Made by a program: the position numbers and the translations under genes
Source: Enterobacter mori
GTDB lineage: Bacteria; Pseudomonadota; Gammaproteobacteria; Enterobacterales; Enterobacteriaceae
Direction of reading: 5' to 3'
Length of the DNA stretch: 64,000 nucleotides
Assembly (NCBI RefSeq): GCF_025244905.1
Contig: NZ_CP104285.1
Coordinates: 2,976,001-3,040,000, forward strand
The notes under the pieces: generated by a model
Told to the model about the DNA's origin: nothing
Databases searched by the model: none
What the model saw: the letters and a program-made list of their open reading frames with translations, nothing else
Shown here: one piece after another, positions 47,588-56,350 of the stretch
Layout of the letters: every line of letters starts with the position of its first letter
Position numbering within the stretch: position 1 is the first letter of the stretch

Positions 47588-48779
47588 ACTCCTCCAGCAT
47601 CTGTTGTCCACTGTAGGCCTTGCGGCTGCGGTTGCGGAACGATTCCAGGTCAGTGCCAAAAACGGCCTGAGCGATCTGCGCCTTCGGCATTTGCACCAGC
47701 GGCAGGACCTCCTGCTCCGCAAAAGTTTTCCCGCCGGATTTTTCCAGCACCTCACGTGCCGCATCGCTGTGGGTGGCAATCACCGGCACGCCAATAGAGA
47801 GCGCTTCACAGAGGATCAGCGGATAGTTGTCCACGCGGGAGCTGAACACCAGCGCATCCATTCCATTCAGCGCGCTCATCAGCTTGCGCTTGTCGGTTTC
47901 AAATCCATGATTCACCACGTTCGCCCCTTCAAACGGGGAAAACTTGCCGAAGGTGTGCAGTTCAATTTTGTCGCCAAGCGCCATGATGTCGCGCACCAGC
48001 TGCTGGTTGGTTTTGCCGTCGTAGCGCAGGTCATGCGCAACAATGGCAATTTTCGGTTTGCCTGGCGTTTCGGCTACGGGCGTCAGTTCCGCCAGGATCT
48101 CTTCCGTTGCCACGTCGATCCCGTTGTTGATGATCTTGCAGCGCCCTGCCCCGTACAGGCTGTTGAAGGCATCCGCCACGTGCTGGCTTGGGGAAATAAA
48201 GGTGCAGCCGAGCGAGAGCATGTCGCGGAACAGCTGACGCTTGCCCTCAACCAGCTGATGCGCACGATCCACCTTCACCGGCGGGTAATTGTTCAGCGTC
48301 GGGCATTTCTGGCAGTTATCTTTCCAGCCTTCACAGCCGTCCGTAAAGGCACAGCGTCCGGTCACGCTCCAGTGATCGTGCAGCGTCCAGACGAATCGGG
48401 TGTCCGGCTTATGCCCTTTCACCTTCTCACAAAACGCCACCACCTCTTCCAGATTCAGCCAGTAGCTGTGCAGAACGTGAAAATGCAGCACAACCGGGCC
48501 GGTCGTGCGCGTCACGGTGCGGTAAAGGTTGTTCAGGTTGCCAAACAGATCGCGGTTAAACAGGCGGAACAGCGCGATGTTGGCAATGGATGTCAGACGC
48601 GGGGTCTGCTTCAGCACCTGAGGATAGTTATCATGGCTAACGCTTTTCTTGCCGCCTTTGCCGTAGCCGTAAACAAAACGCGACTGTAATCCTTTTTGCA
48701 GGGCGCGCTGATGCAGATCCAGCGCCACGCCTGCCGCGCCTCCTTCTGCGAGGCGGACGTTAAATTGCAGAATGTTCAT
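47562..48779 (-). CDS. wcaC: colanic acid glycosyltransferase WcaC
   Basis: The 405-residue GT4 transferase opens MNILQFNVRLAEGGAAGVALDLHQRA, with KIAIVAHDLRYDGKTNQQLVRDI and GMDALVFSSRVDNYPLILCEALSIGVPVIATHSDAAREVL in the C-terminal Rossmann domain. It is thought to add galactose in the E. coli pathway. A cysteine-rich stretch (CAFTDGCEGWKDNCQKCPTL) near residue 140 is seen in this family. The start overlaps the wcaB stop by four bases. Confidence 0.95.
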   Translation of the reverse strand: MNILQFNVRLAEGGAAGVALDLHQRALQKGLQSRFVYGYGKGGKKSVSHDNYPQVLKQTPRLTSIANIALFRLFNRDLFGNLNNLYRTVTRTTGPVVLHFHVLHSYWLNLEEVVAFCEKVKGHKPDTRFVWTLHDHWSVTGRCAFTDGCEGWKDNCQKCPTLNNYPPVKVDRAHQLVEGKRQLFRDMLSLGCTFISPSQHVADAFNSLYGAGRCKIINNGIDVATEEILAELTPVAETPGKPKIAIVAHDLRYDGKTNQQLVRDIMALGDKIELHTFGKFSPFEGANVVNHGFETDKRKLMSALNGMDALVFSSRVDNYPLILCEALSIGVPVIATHSDAAREVLEKSGGKTFAEQEVLPLVQMPKAQIAQAVFGTDLESFRNRSRKAYSGQQMLEEYVSFYQNL

Positions 48780-49267
48780 TTAATCACCTTCACGCGGGCT
48801 TTTTCCCCCACCACCAGCGCGTTGTCCGGAACGCTGTCCAGCACCACGCTACCGGCGCCAATCGTGACGTTGTTGCCGATAGTAATGTCGCCGATAATCA
48901 CTACGTTGGCGCCCAGCTCGACGTTATTGCCAATCACCGGACAGGCCAGGCTCTCTGGCCCACGGTTGCCGATGGTGACCGCGTGGCGAATAGTGAAATC
49001 ATCCCCCGCCACGACGAACTTATTGATCACCACGGCATACCCGTGATGGATGGTGAAGCGGCGGCCAATGGTGGCTGCGGCCTGAATCTCATAGCCAAAA
49101 AAGCATTCGGTGATGATGCGGTACAGCACCAGCACGGGTGCCGCCCAGAGGTTGTTCAGCACATTTTTCTTACGCCACACCGAGCAAAAGTGCGCGATGC
49201 GGTACGCCAGAACCATGCAGCACGGGCGCAGGCTCCAGCTGTTAGCGCGACAATCTTCCAGAAACAT
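48776..49267 (-). CDS. wcaB: colanic acid acetyltransferase WcaB
   Basis: The 163-residue hexapeptide-repeat acetyltransferase opens MFLEDCRANSWSLRPCCMVLAYRIAHFCSVWRKKNVLNNLWAAP, where the E. coli protein starts MLEDLRANS. The serine acetyltransferase-like repeats are AATIGRRFTIHHGYAVVINKFVV and IGNNVELGANVVIIGDITIGNNVTIGAGSVVLDSVPDNALVVGEKARV. It should acetylate one of the colanic acid sugars. It overlaps wcaA by one base. Confidence 0.95.
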   Translation of the reverse strand: MFLEDCRANSWSLRPCCMVLAYRIAHFCSVWRKKNVLNNLWAAPVLVLYRIITECFFGYEIQAAATIGRRFTIHHGYAVVINKFVVAGDDFTIRHAVTIGNRGPESLACPVIGNNVELGANVVIIGDITIGNNVTIGAGSVVLDSVPDNALVVGEKARVKVIK

Positions 49268-50109
49268 TATTTCCCCCGAAGCCCGTCGGCCAGACGCTTG
49301 CCGTTACGCACGGAAAGCAGCGTCAGCAGCGTGCGCCAGTTCATGCGCTTGTTGCGGATCTGATACAGGGTAAAGAGCTGATACTTCCGGCTTGCACGGT
49401 CAAACTTGTCCTTGTGCTTGCGGTAGAAGTGGAAGTAGCCCGAGAACTTCTTCGGCGACGAGGTGATTTGCATCTCCCCGTGGTTGATGTGCAGGATCTG
49501 CGTGGCCTCTTCCACCTTCCAGGGCTCGCCATACTCCACCACCATCCGCAGGAAGATGTCGTAGTCCTGCGCGGCCTTCAGTTCGGTATCGAACAGGCAC
49601 TCTTTAAAGCGCCACGCCCAGGTAAAGACCTGGTTACCGATAATGTTGCGCTTGTAGAACAGGCGGCGGGAGTACGGTGATTTCGGGTACAGCGGCAGGC
49701 TGGCCGGCTGCGAGTACACTTCGCCCTGGCAAACGTAATCGTTGGCATACAGGAACGCGTGCGTCACCAGCTGCGCTTTATGAGAGAGGAAGATCGACAG
49801 CCGGTTTGGCGTCCATTCATCATCGTCGTCAATCCCGGTCAGATACTGCCCTTTCGCCTGCATAATTGCCTGATTACGCACCGCACATGCGCCGGAGTTA
49901 ATGGCGTTATGCGTATAGACCACCCGCGGGTCGTTGAGGTCAGTCACAAACTTTTGCAGCTGTTCATACGAGGAAGAGCAGTCATCAACGATGATCAGCT
50001 CCCAGTTATCGTAATCCTGTCGCAGGACCGATTTAATCGCGCGGATCGCCAGCTGCTGACGATTCCATGTCGGCATATAGATTGAAACTAAAGGGCGTTG
50101 TGTGGTCAT
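49267..50109 (-). CDS. wcaA: colanic acid glycosyltransferase WcaA
   Basis: The 280-residue GT2 protein opens MTTQRPLVSIYMPTWNRQQLAIRAIKSVLRQDYDNWELIIVDDCSSS, with YLTGIDDDDEWTPNRLSIFLSHK (metal-binding DDDD) and a C-terminal helical region. It is the first glycosyltransferase gene after wzc and is preceded by a palindromic element in the gap to wzc. Its sugar donor is not certain. Confidence 0.95.
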   Translation of the reverse strand: MTTQRPLVSIYMPTWNRQQLAIRAIKSVLRQDYDNWELIIVDDCSSSYEQLQKFVTDLNDPRVVYTHNAINSGACAVRNQAIMQAKGQYLTGIDDDDEWTPNRLSIFLSHKAQLVTHAFLYANDYVCQGEVYSQPASLPLYPKSPYSRRLFYKRNIIGNQVFTWAWRFKECLFDTELKAAQDYDIFLRMVVEYGEPWKVEEATQILHINHGEMQITSSPKKFSGYFHFYRKHKDKFDRASRKYQLFTLYQIRNKRMNWRTLLTLLSVRNGKRLADGLRGK

Positions 50110-50127
50110 TTCTTCCTCCTACACCCA

Positions 50128-50216
50128 CACCCCTCACCCTAACCCTCTCCCCAAAGGGGAGAGGGAACGATGACACCCTCTCCCCTTTGGGGAGAGGGCC
50201 GGGGTGAGGGGGGTGG
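50128..50216. repeat. palindromic repeat element, copy 2 (wzc-wcaA gap), inverted relative to copy 1
   Basis: Two 23-base hairpins with CCCTCTCCCC arms lie at 50143-50165 (AAA loop) and 50176-50198 (TTT loop), 33 bases apart start to start exactly as in copy 1. The flanks read CACCCCTCACCCTAA on the left and CCGGGGTGAGGGG on the right, the reverse order of copy 1. The middle (AACGATGACA) resembles the complement of the copy 1 middle (AACTTGAACA). It fills most of the 123-base gap between wzc and wcaA. Confidence 0.9.
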
Positions 50217-50232
50217 GGATATGTTTTGGCTG

Positions 50233-52395
50233 TTATTTGCTGTCAGACTTGTATTCGTACTCGTAATACCCGTAATCCTGGTATCCGGTCGCGCGACGGA
50301 AGATGGAGTTCAGGATCACCCCTTTTACCTCAATGCCGTTCTGCTCGAAGCGGCTCAGGCTGGTTTCCACTTCCTTCAACGTGTTCACCGCGTAGCGCGC
50401 CACCATCAGCGTGGTGCCGGCATGACGGCCCACCACGGCGGCATCGGTCACGGCCAGAATTGGCGGGGTATCGATCAGCACCAGGTCGTAATGCTTACTC
50501 GCCCACTCCACCAGCTCGGTGAAGCGTTCGCTCATCAGCAGCTCGGACGGGTTTGGCGGCACCTGACCACGCGGGATCAGGTCAAATTTCGGGATAGAGG
50601 TCGGTTTCGCACTCTCGCTAATCTCCCCTTTGCCGAGCAGGATTTCCGACAGGCCGTTAACGTTATTGGTGCCGAGCAGCTCATGGGTGTAGCCCTTACG
50701 CATATCGCAGTCGATCAGCAGCACGCGCTTGTTGGTCTGGCTTACCACCGCCGCCAGGTTGGCACAGACGAAGGTTTTACCGATAGAGGGGCTAACACCG
50801 GTCATCATCAGGACGTTGTTTTTCGCCTGCATCATGGCGAAGTGAAGGCTGGTACGCAGGCTGCGCACTGCTTCAATCGCCAGGTCAGTCGGGTTACCCA
50901 CGGCCAGCAGCTGGCTCTGTTTGTAACGCTTGACCCCTTTGATGGTTTTGACGCTGTCACGCGATTTTTGCCATTCGGAAAGCGGGATGCTGGCGTACAC
51001 GTTGATGCCATGCTCTTCCAGCACCTGCGGACTTTCGATACCGCGGTTGAACAGCGAGCGCAGCAGCACACCCACGATGGAGAGCATCAGGCCGAGAATA
51101 ATGCTGCCGAGGATAATCAGCGCTTTCTTCGGCTTCAGTACGCCCGGCTGGGTAATCGCCGGGTCAACGATACGCACGTCGCCGACGGTGCTGGCTTCGG
51201 TGATTTTCAGCTCCTGCTGTTTGTTCAGCAGCTGCATGTAAACCTGCTGGCCGGATTCCACATCACGCGTCAGGCGTACAATTTCCTGCTGCGTCTTCGG
51301 CATCGCGGTCACGCGGTCATTCAGCTTCGCCTTCTCTTCTTCCAGGGTACGACGTTTCTCCAGCAGCGTGCGGTACGCCGGGTGACGTTTGGTATAGAGC
51401 TTGGAAATCTCCGCCTCTTTGAAGGTCAGCTCGTTCAGCTGCGCATCAATATTCACCATGGAGTCGAGAACCGATTTCGCCTCCAGCGGCAGATCGACGG
51501 AATCCTTGTCCTGACGGTAGGCGTTCAGCTTGTTCTCAGCGTCATCCAGACGGGCGCGCACCTCCGGCAGCTGTTTGCTGAGAAACGCCAGGCTTTTTGC
51601 GGCTTCCGCTGACTTGCGCTCAACGTTCTGCTCCAGATAGTTGCGGGTGATGCTATTAAGGATGTCGCGGATTTGATCCTTGTCTTCACCGGTAAAGGTC
51701 ATGCTCAGAACGCCGGTGTCCTTCCCATTTTCGGTGACGGTGAGGTTGTTTTGCAGGTTATTGATCATCCCCAGCGTGGAGAATTTGGTGACGGTAAACT
51801 CACCGCCTTCCTGGGCGTGGATTGCGCTCACCATCATGCTGACGCCATCTTTGGTCAACATCTGCCCCACTTCGCCGCGCGCGCTAAGACCCGCATCGCT
51901 GGTCAGCTGGTACTGCTTCGGACCCAGTACCGTCAGGGTAAAGGTCTGATCGCCCGCCCCTTTTGGCAGCACGAAGTCCGTCACTTTGACAGTGTCATTG
52001 CTGCGCCCCATCAGGCGATCCCAGCCAGCCCCGAAGATCGGGAAGGTGTTTTTGGTGACGGAGATATCAAGCCCCAGATCGTGCACCGTTTTGCCCAGTA
52101 CCAGACGCGACTGGATCAGCTGAATTTCAGCGTCAGATGCAGGCGGTTTGTTCGCCAGCGCAGAGCCGATATCCTGTACCAGCGAGTTACCGGTGTTCTG
52201 TTCAATTTGCACCAGCGCGTCAGCGCTATAGATAGGCGTCGCGAACAGCGTATAAACAATCGCCGCCACGGCAAACACGGCGGTGATCCCTATCACCCAC
52301 CATTTCGCTTCAACAACGGTGCCGACCAGGCGACCAATATCGATTTCATCACTGCCCGAAGTCGGGGCGGCAGAAGGTTTTGTTTTTTCTGTCAT
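50233..52395 (-). CDS. wzc: tyrosine-protein kinase Wzc
   Basis: Wzc is the inner-membrane BY-kinase and co-polymerase that, with Wza, drives colanic acid assembly and export. The ATG at 52395 (MTEKTKPSAAPTSGSDEIDIGR) gives 720 residues as in E. coli. There is one membrane segment near 30-55 and another near 425-445, with a coiled-coil periplasmic domain between (from the ENKLNAYRQDKDS region to TKRHPAYRTLLEKRRTLEEEKAKLND). The cytosolic kinase has Walker A GVSPSIGKTFVCANLA near 533-545, Walker A' LLIDCDMRKG and Walker B LVLIDTPPILA. The last residues QDYGYYEYEYKSDSK are the autophosphorylated tyrosine cluster that Wzb dephosphorylates. Confidence 0.97.
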   Translation of the reverse strand: MTEKTKPSAAPTSGSDEIDIGRLVGTVVEAKWWVIGITAVFAVAAIVYTLFATPIYSADALVQIEQNTGNSLVQDIGSALANKPPASDAEIQLIQSRLVLGKTVHDLGLDISVTKNTFPIFGAGWDRLMGRSNDTVKVTDFVLPKGAGDQTFTLTVLGPKQYQLTSDAGLSARGEVGQMLTKDGVSMMVSAIHAQEGGEFTVTKFSTLGMINNLQNNLTVTENGKDTGVLSMTFTGEDKDQIRDILNSITRNYLEQNVERKSAEAAKSLAFLSKQLPEVRARLDDAENKLNAYRQDKDSVDLPLEAKSVLDSMVNIDAQLNELTFKEAEISKLYTKRHPAYRTLLEKRRTLEEEKAKLNDRVTAMPKTQQEIVRLTRDVESGQQVYMQLLNKQQELKITEASTVGDVRIVDPAITQPGVLKPKKALIILGSIILGLMLSIVGVLLRSLFNRGIESPQVLEEHGINVYASIPLSEWQKSRDSVKTIKGVKRYKQSQLLAVGNPTDLAIEAVRSLRTSLHFAMMQAKNNVLMMTGVSPSIGKTFVCANLAAVVSQTNKRVLLIDCDMRKGYTHELLGTNNVNGLSEILLGKGEISESAKPTSIPKFDLIPRGQVPPNPSELLMSERFTELVEWASKHYDLVLIDTPPILAVTDAAVVGRHAGTTLMVARYAVNTLKEVETSLSRFEQNGIEVKGVILNSIFRRATGYQDYGYYEYEYKSDSK

Positions 52396-52397
52396 TG

Positions 52398-52841
52398 TTA
52401 TCCCTGCTGAGCTTTCAGTGCCTGCGCCCACTGACGGGCAGACTGGTCAAGTAAGGTGTATACCGCCTCAAATGCCTCACGGCTCTTGCGATACGGATCG
52501 GGGATTTCACGCTCGCCATCCCAGTGACCAAACAGCATCACCTTGCCGCGCATCTCCGGTGCGATCTCGCACAGCGCGTGAATGTGGCGTCTTTCCATCG
52601 TGAGGATCAGGTCATATTCGCGGCACATCCGGCCTGAGACCTGACGGGCAACATGCCCGTCGAGGGAGAGGTTATGCGCCTGCGCAACGCTCGTCGCACG
52701 CTCGTCGGCCCCTTTGCCAACCAGCGCGCCAAGCCCTGCGGACTCGACCGTTAACGCAGGCTGATACTGCTTCAGCAGCCGCTCAGCCGTGGGGGAACGG
52801 CAAATGTTCCCCACGCATACCACCAGAATTTTGTTAAACAT
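52398..52841 (-). CDS. wzb: low-molecular-weight protein-tyrosine phosphatase Wzb
   Basis: Wzb removes phosphate from the Wzc tyrosine tail so that polymerisation can cycle. The 147-residue protein has the catalytic P-loop CVGNICRS near the N-terminus (Cys9) and DPYRKSREAFEAVYTLLDQS with the general-acid Asp near the C-terminus. It lies 2 bases before wzc in transcription. Confidence 0.97.
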   Translation of the reverse strand: MFNKILVVCVGNICRSPTAERLLKQYQPALTVESAGLGALVGKGADERATSVAQAHNLSLDGHVARQVSGRMCREYDLILTMERRHIHALCEIAPEMRGKVMLFGHWDGEREIPDPYRKSREAFEAVYTLLDQSARQWAQALKAQQG

Positions 52842-52847
52842 CGCGGA

Positions 52848-53984
52848 TTACCAGGTATGAATGTCGCGCGCCGTATCCGTCATGTAGCGAACGCCACTGA
52901 TGGTTGGCAGCAACTGGTTGATCAGGCGGTTCCAGCGAGCAACCGGCGCGGTGGTAACGTAGACCACATCGTATGGCTGGAGACGGAACTCCGTTGCCAT
53001 CACCAGCGACGTCGCGTCAGACATATCCAGCTGGTAGATGTTGGCAATCTTGCCTTTCGTACCCTCGCCTTTCAGCGGACGGATAACGAAGATACCGCTG
53101 GCGTTCGACGAGGTCAGGTCGATGCCTTCCGCGTTACCCAGCGCTTCGGTCAGGGTCATACCGCTGAAGTCCATCTTGAGGGTGCTCTGTTTCTTCACTT
53201 CACCCATCACGAACACTTTCAGATCGTCGTTGCGTGGCACATACAGAATGTCACCCGGATAAAGCAGTCGGTTCTGCGTCAGGTCGCCGTTTTGCATCAG
53301 CGCCTGCAGCGAAATGCGCTGCTCTTTGCCTTCGTGGGTCAGGACAACGTTGCGCCAGTCGGCACCGTCGGTTAAGCCGCCTGCAGCGTTGATGGCATCC
53401 AGAACCGTCAGCGGGACGTTAGTGATGGCCTGCTGGCCGGATTTGTTCACCTGGCCGGAGATATAGGCTTTCTGCGAGCGGAAGGCGGCGATATTAACGT
53501 CCACCTGCGGGTCAGCGATGTACTGCGCTAAGCGGCCGGTAATATCACTACGGATCTCGGCCAGCGTCTTGCCAACCACATGCACTTTGCCTATGTACGG
53601 ATAGAACATCGTGCCATCAGACTGAACCCAGTTACCGGTGTCGCTTGAGCTGCGGTACTGGCCCGCTGGAGTCGTCAGTTCCGGGTGGTCCCATACGGTC
53701 ACGTTGATCACGTCACCCGGTCCTACGCGGTACTGGTAAGAGGCGATTTCCTGGTCCAGCGACATATTCGGCTGGGCAACATTAGGACGCGGTCGTAATT
53801 GTTCCACCAGACGTGGGGTCAATGGATAAACATTCACCATTTTGTCGAGGTCAAAATCGGCGTCCTGTTGTTTGATCACATCCTTGCCCATTGTTGACAT
53901 ATTGCTGCCGGGAAAGACCGTGCAACCACTCATCAAGGTCACAGACACCAATAATGGCATCAATTTCATTTTGGATTTCATCAT
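52848..53984 (-). CDS. wza: outer membrane polysaccharide export lipoprotein Wza
   Basis: Wza forms the octameric outer membrane channel for colanic acid. The 378-residue protein has a lipoprotein signal with lipobox LMSG-C, giving a lipidated Cys21. The polysaccharide export (PES) domain contains [35 protein letters not shown], followed by SLBB domains and a C-terminal amphipathic helix [18 protein letters not shown] for the outer membrane barrel. It is the first gene of the colanic acid operon, about 180 bases downstream of an ops element. One residue shorter than E. coli Wza. Confidence 0.97.
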   Translation of the reverse strand: MMKSKMKLMPLLVSVTLMSGCTVFPGSNMSTMGKDVIKQQDADFDLDKMVNVYPLTPRLVEQLRPRPNVAQPNMSLDQEIASYQYRVGPGDVINVTVWDHPELTTPAGQYRSSSDTGNWVQSDGTMFYPYIGKVHVVGKTLAEIRSDITGRLAQYIADPQVDVNIAAFRSQKAYISGQVNKSGQQAITNVPLTVLDAINAAGGLTDGADWRNVVLTHEGKEQRISLQALMQNGDLTQNRLLYPGDILYVPRNDDLKVFVMGEVKKQSTLKMDFSGMTLTEALGNAEGIDLTSSNASGIFVIRPLKGEGTKGKIANIYQLDMSDATSLVMATEFRLQPYDVVYVTTAPVARWNRLINQLLPTISGVRYMTDTARDIHTW

Positions 53985-54162
53985 TGATTATTTATCACTT
54001 TGGCAGAGTAATTATCCTGTGCAATTTAAATAAGCGCGGGTCGTTTTGGCATTCAGAATGCAGTTAAGCAATTAGAAATATAACTGGCATCAGTCCTAAA
54101 AAAAGCTTATTCATCCATTGGCTATTGACAGAATAATCGAGGCTGATTCACACGCTTTCAGG

Positions 54163-54200
54163 CACGCTACCGCCCTTGGCTTTCAGTTACCAATCCACTG
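54163..54200 (-). promoter_or_regulatory. JUMPstart element with ops upstream of wza
   Basis: On the minus strand CAGTGGATTGGTAACTGAAA leads into GCCAAGGGCGGTAGCGTG, with the perfect ops core GGCGGTAGCGTG at 54163-54174. It lies 180 bases before the wza ATG and should recruit RfaH to keep polymerase processive over the 23-kb wza-wcaM transcript. The 694-base gap from 53985 to 54678 contains no credible gene; it holds this element, the RcsAB-like box, and the promoters of wza (-) and yegH (+), which could not be placed with confidence. Confidence 0.95.
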
Positions 54201-54442
54201 ACTAAACAATGTGTTATGGATAGACACCCTCTTAAACAAGGTCTTATGGGAATATTTCAGCCACGTTAAATAGCCCGCTGGCAATGAATTGCCACGCCAT
54301 AAGAACGAAACAAAAATAGCAACAAAGAAATTTAACATTTGATGCTGGGAGAATTGTTGCAGCTAACCTAATAGCAGGCAAGGAGACAACCCTCCTAATA
54401 TCTGTTTTTAAGATTAATATTAATAGCAAAGTTTTGAGGTTT

Positions 54443-54456
54443 TAGGATTTTCTTTA
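54443..54456 (-). promoter_or_regulatory. candidate RcsAB box for wza
   Basis: On the minus strand TAAAGAAAATCCTA agrees with the consensus TaAGaatatTCctA at 10 of 14 positions, with the TCCTA half perfect, and is close to the form I recall for E. coli wza (TAAAGAAACTCCTA). It lies about 460 bases upstream of the wza ATG and about 240 bases upstream of the JUMPstart, where colanic acid regulation by RcsA-RcsB is expected. Confidence 0.6.
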
Positions 54457-54678
54457 TATTGACAAAATACGAGTTAAAACCATTTGTTGCGATATATCCT
54501 AAATGTGAACCAGTGTAATTAAATCTTCGCCATTACCTTATTTACACGGCTCATTTTTCCAGTTGTTTTATCCTGCCTTCTATTAAGAGAAATCTCAGCC
54601 TGGCATTGCAATTTCGGTCAGCTTTATCCATGATCGAAGTGTGACATTGCTCATGTAACTGAAGGTATTGCTATTACT

Positions 54679-56262
54679 ATGGAATGGATTGCCGATCCAT
54701 CAATCTGGGCCGGGCTGGTTACGCTGGTCGTCATCGAATTAGTGCTCGGTATTGATAATCTGGTCTTTATCGCCATCCTCGCTGAAAAGCTGCCCCCGGC
54801 GCAGCGCGACCGTGCGCGCGTTACGGGTTTGCTGCTGGCGATGGTGATGCGTTTGCTGCTGCTGGCCTCAATCTCCTGGCTGGTTACCCTCACCACACCG
54901 CTGTTTACGCTCTACGGCCTGAGCTTCAGCGCGCGTGACCTGATTATGCTCTTTGGCGGGTTGTTCCTTCTCTTCAAAGCCACGGTTGAACTCAATGAGC
55001 GGCTCGAAGGGAAAGACAGCGATAGCCCCACGCAGCGGCGCGGCGCGAAATTCTGGCCGGTGGTGGCGCAAATTGTGGTGCTCGACGCTGTTTTCTCCCT
55101 GGACTCCGTTATCACCGCCGTCGGCATGGTTGATCACCTCGCGGTGATGATGGCCGCCGTGATCATCGCCATCACGCTGATGGTGATGGCCAGTAAAGCG
55201 CTCACGCGGTTTGTGAACAGCCACCCGACTATCGTGATCCTGTGTCTGAGCTTCCTGCTGATGATTGGTTTCAGCCTGGTCGCCGACGGATTTGGTTTCC
55301 ACATTCCGAAAGGCTACCTGTACGCGGCGATTGGCTTCTCGGTCATGATCGAATCGCTAAATCAGCTGGCAATCTTTAACCGTCGCCGCTTTCTCTCTGC
55401 AAATCAGACGCTGCGCCAGCGCACCGCCGATACGGTAATGCGCCTGCTGAGTGGGCGAAAAGAGGATGCCGAGCTGGATGCCGAATCCTCTGCAATGCTG
55501 GCCGATCACAGCGACGGGCAGATCTTCGATCCGCAGGAACGCCGGATGATTGAGCGGGTGCTCAACCTGAACCAGCGCTCCGTCAGCAGCATCATGACCT
55601 CCCGTCACGATATCGAGCACATCGATCTGACGGCGCCGGAAGAGCAAATCCGCGCCCTGCTGGATAAAAACCAGCACACCCGGGTCGTGGTAACGGGCGG
55701 TGAAGAGGAAGAGGAGCTGCTGGGCGTGGTGCACGTGATTGACCTGCTTCAGCAGCAACTGCACGGCGAGCCGCTTAATCTGCGCGTGCTGGTACGCCAG
55801 CCGCTGGTGTTCCCGGAAGGGCTGCCTCTGCTCTCTGCGCTTGAGCAGTTCCGTAACGCGCGTACCCACTTCGCCTTTGTGGTGGATGAATTCGGGTCCG
55901 TCGAGGGGCTGGTGACGTTGAGCGACGTGATGGAAACCATCGCCGGTAATCTGCCGAATGAGGTGGATGAAATCGATGCGCGCCATGACATTCAGAAAAA
56001 CGCAGACGGTACGTGGACGGCTAACGGCCATATGCCGCTGGAAGACCTGGTGCAGTTTGTGCCGTTGCCGCTGGATGAGAAGCGTGAGTATCACACCATT
56101 GCGGGCCTGCTGATGGAGTATTTACAGCGTATCCCGCAGCCGGGGGAAGAGGTTCAGGTGGGCGACTATCTGCTGAAAACGCTGCAAATTGAAAACCATC
56201 GCGTGCAGAAAGTTCAGCTCATTCCACTGCGGGATGAGGACGAAATGGATTTTGAGGTATAA
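54679..56262 (+). CDS. yegH: TerC-family membrane protein with CBS and CorC/HlyC domains, YegH
   Basis: The 527-residue protein equals E. coli YegH in length. Residues about 1-230 form a TerC-like membrane domain of about 7 segments ([30 protein letters not shown]; the LGIDN motif is typical). A CBS pair follows from about 300 to 425 ([43 protein letters not shown]), then a C-terminal CorC/HlyC domain ([21 protein letters not shown]). It may be linked to metal ion transport; function is not proven. It is divergent from wza. Confidence 0.94.
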   Translation: MEWIADPSIWAGLVTLVVIELVLGIDNLVFIAILAEKLPPAQRDRARVTGLLLAMVMRLLLLASISWLVTLTTPLFTLYGLSFSARDLIMLFGGLFLLFKATVELNERLEGKDSDSPTQRRGAKFWPVVAQIVVLDAVFSLDSVITAVGMVDHLAVMMAAVIIAITLMVMASKALTRFVNSHPTIVILCLSFLLMIGFSLVADGFGFHIPKGYLYAAIGFSVMIESLNQLAIFNRRRFLSANQTLRQRTADTVMRLLSGRKEDAELDAESSAMLADHSDGQIFDPQERRMIERVLNLNQRSVSSIMTSRHDIEHIDLTAPEEQIRALLDKNQHTRVVVTGGEEEEELLGVVHVIDLLQQQLHGEPLNLRVLVRQPLVFPEGLPLLSALEQFRNARTHFAFVVDEFGSVEGLVTLSDVMETIAGNLPNEVDEIDARHDIQKNADGTWTANGHMPLEDLVQFVPLPLDEKREYHTIAGLLMEYLQRIPQPGEEVQVGDYLLKTLQIENHRVQKVQLIPLRDEDEMDFEV

Positions 56263-56267
56263 AAAAG

Positions 56268-56340
56268 CCGGGTGGCGCTTCGCTTACCCGGCCTACGGCG
56301 TCTGGCTTTTGTAGGCCGGGTAAGCGAAGCGCCACCCGGC
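56268..56340. repeat. BIME: two REP elements in perfect inverted orientation
   Basis: A 30-base REP at 56268-56297 (starting GCCGGGTGGCGCTTCGCTTA) and one at 56311-56340 are exact reverse complements, separated by 13 bases. The pair lies between the convergent ends of yegH (56262) and asmA (56351) and can fold into a long hairpin that may protect or end both transcripts. An AAAAAA tract precedes it. Confidence 0.92.
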
Positions 56341-56350
56341 ACAACAGGCA

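Noticed and set aside
47588..47779. N-terminal extension of wcaD by 64 codons
   Set aside because: The extension lies inside wcaC in another frame and is Arg-rich and unlike WcaD; the ATG at 47587 matches the family start.
47604..48689. Long plus-strand ORF (361 codons) opposite wcaC
   Set aside because: It mirrors the wcaC gene in antisense, as GC-rich genes often do. It has no recognisable domain and no ribosome binding site of note.
50170..51612. Long plus-strand ORF (480 codons) opposite wzc
   Set aside because: Antisense shadow of wzc with a His/Gln/Arg-rich composition typical of shadows; its start lies in the palindromic element.
54244..54429. 61-codon minus-strand ORF upstream of wza
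   Set aside because: No ribosome binding site or family likeness; lies in the regulatory gap of an operon that in E. coli has a long untranslated leader.
53985..54678. Clear sigma-70 promoter for yegH from TTGACA at 54459-54464
   Set aside because: The perfect -35 is not followed by an acceptable -10 at 16-18 bases, so it was not annotated.
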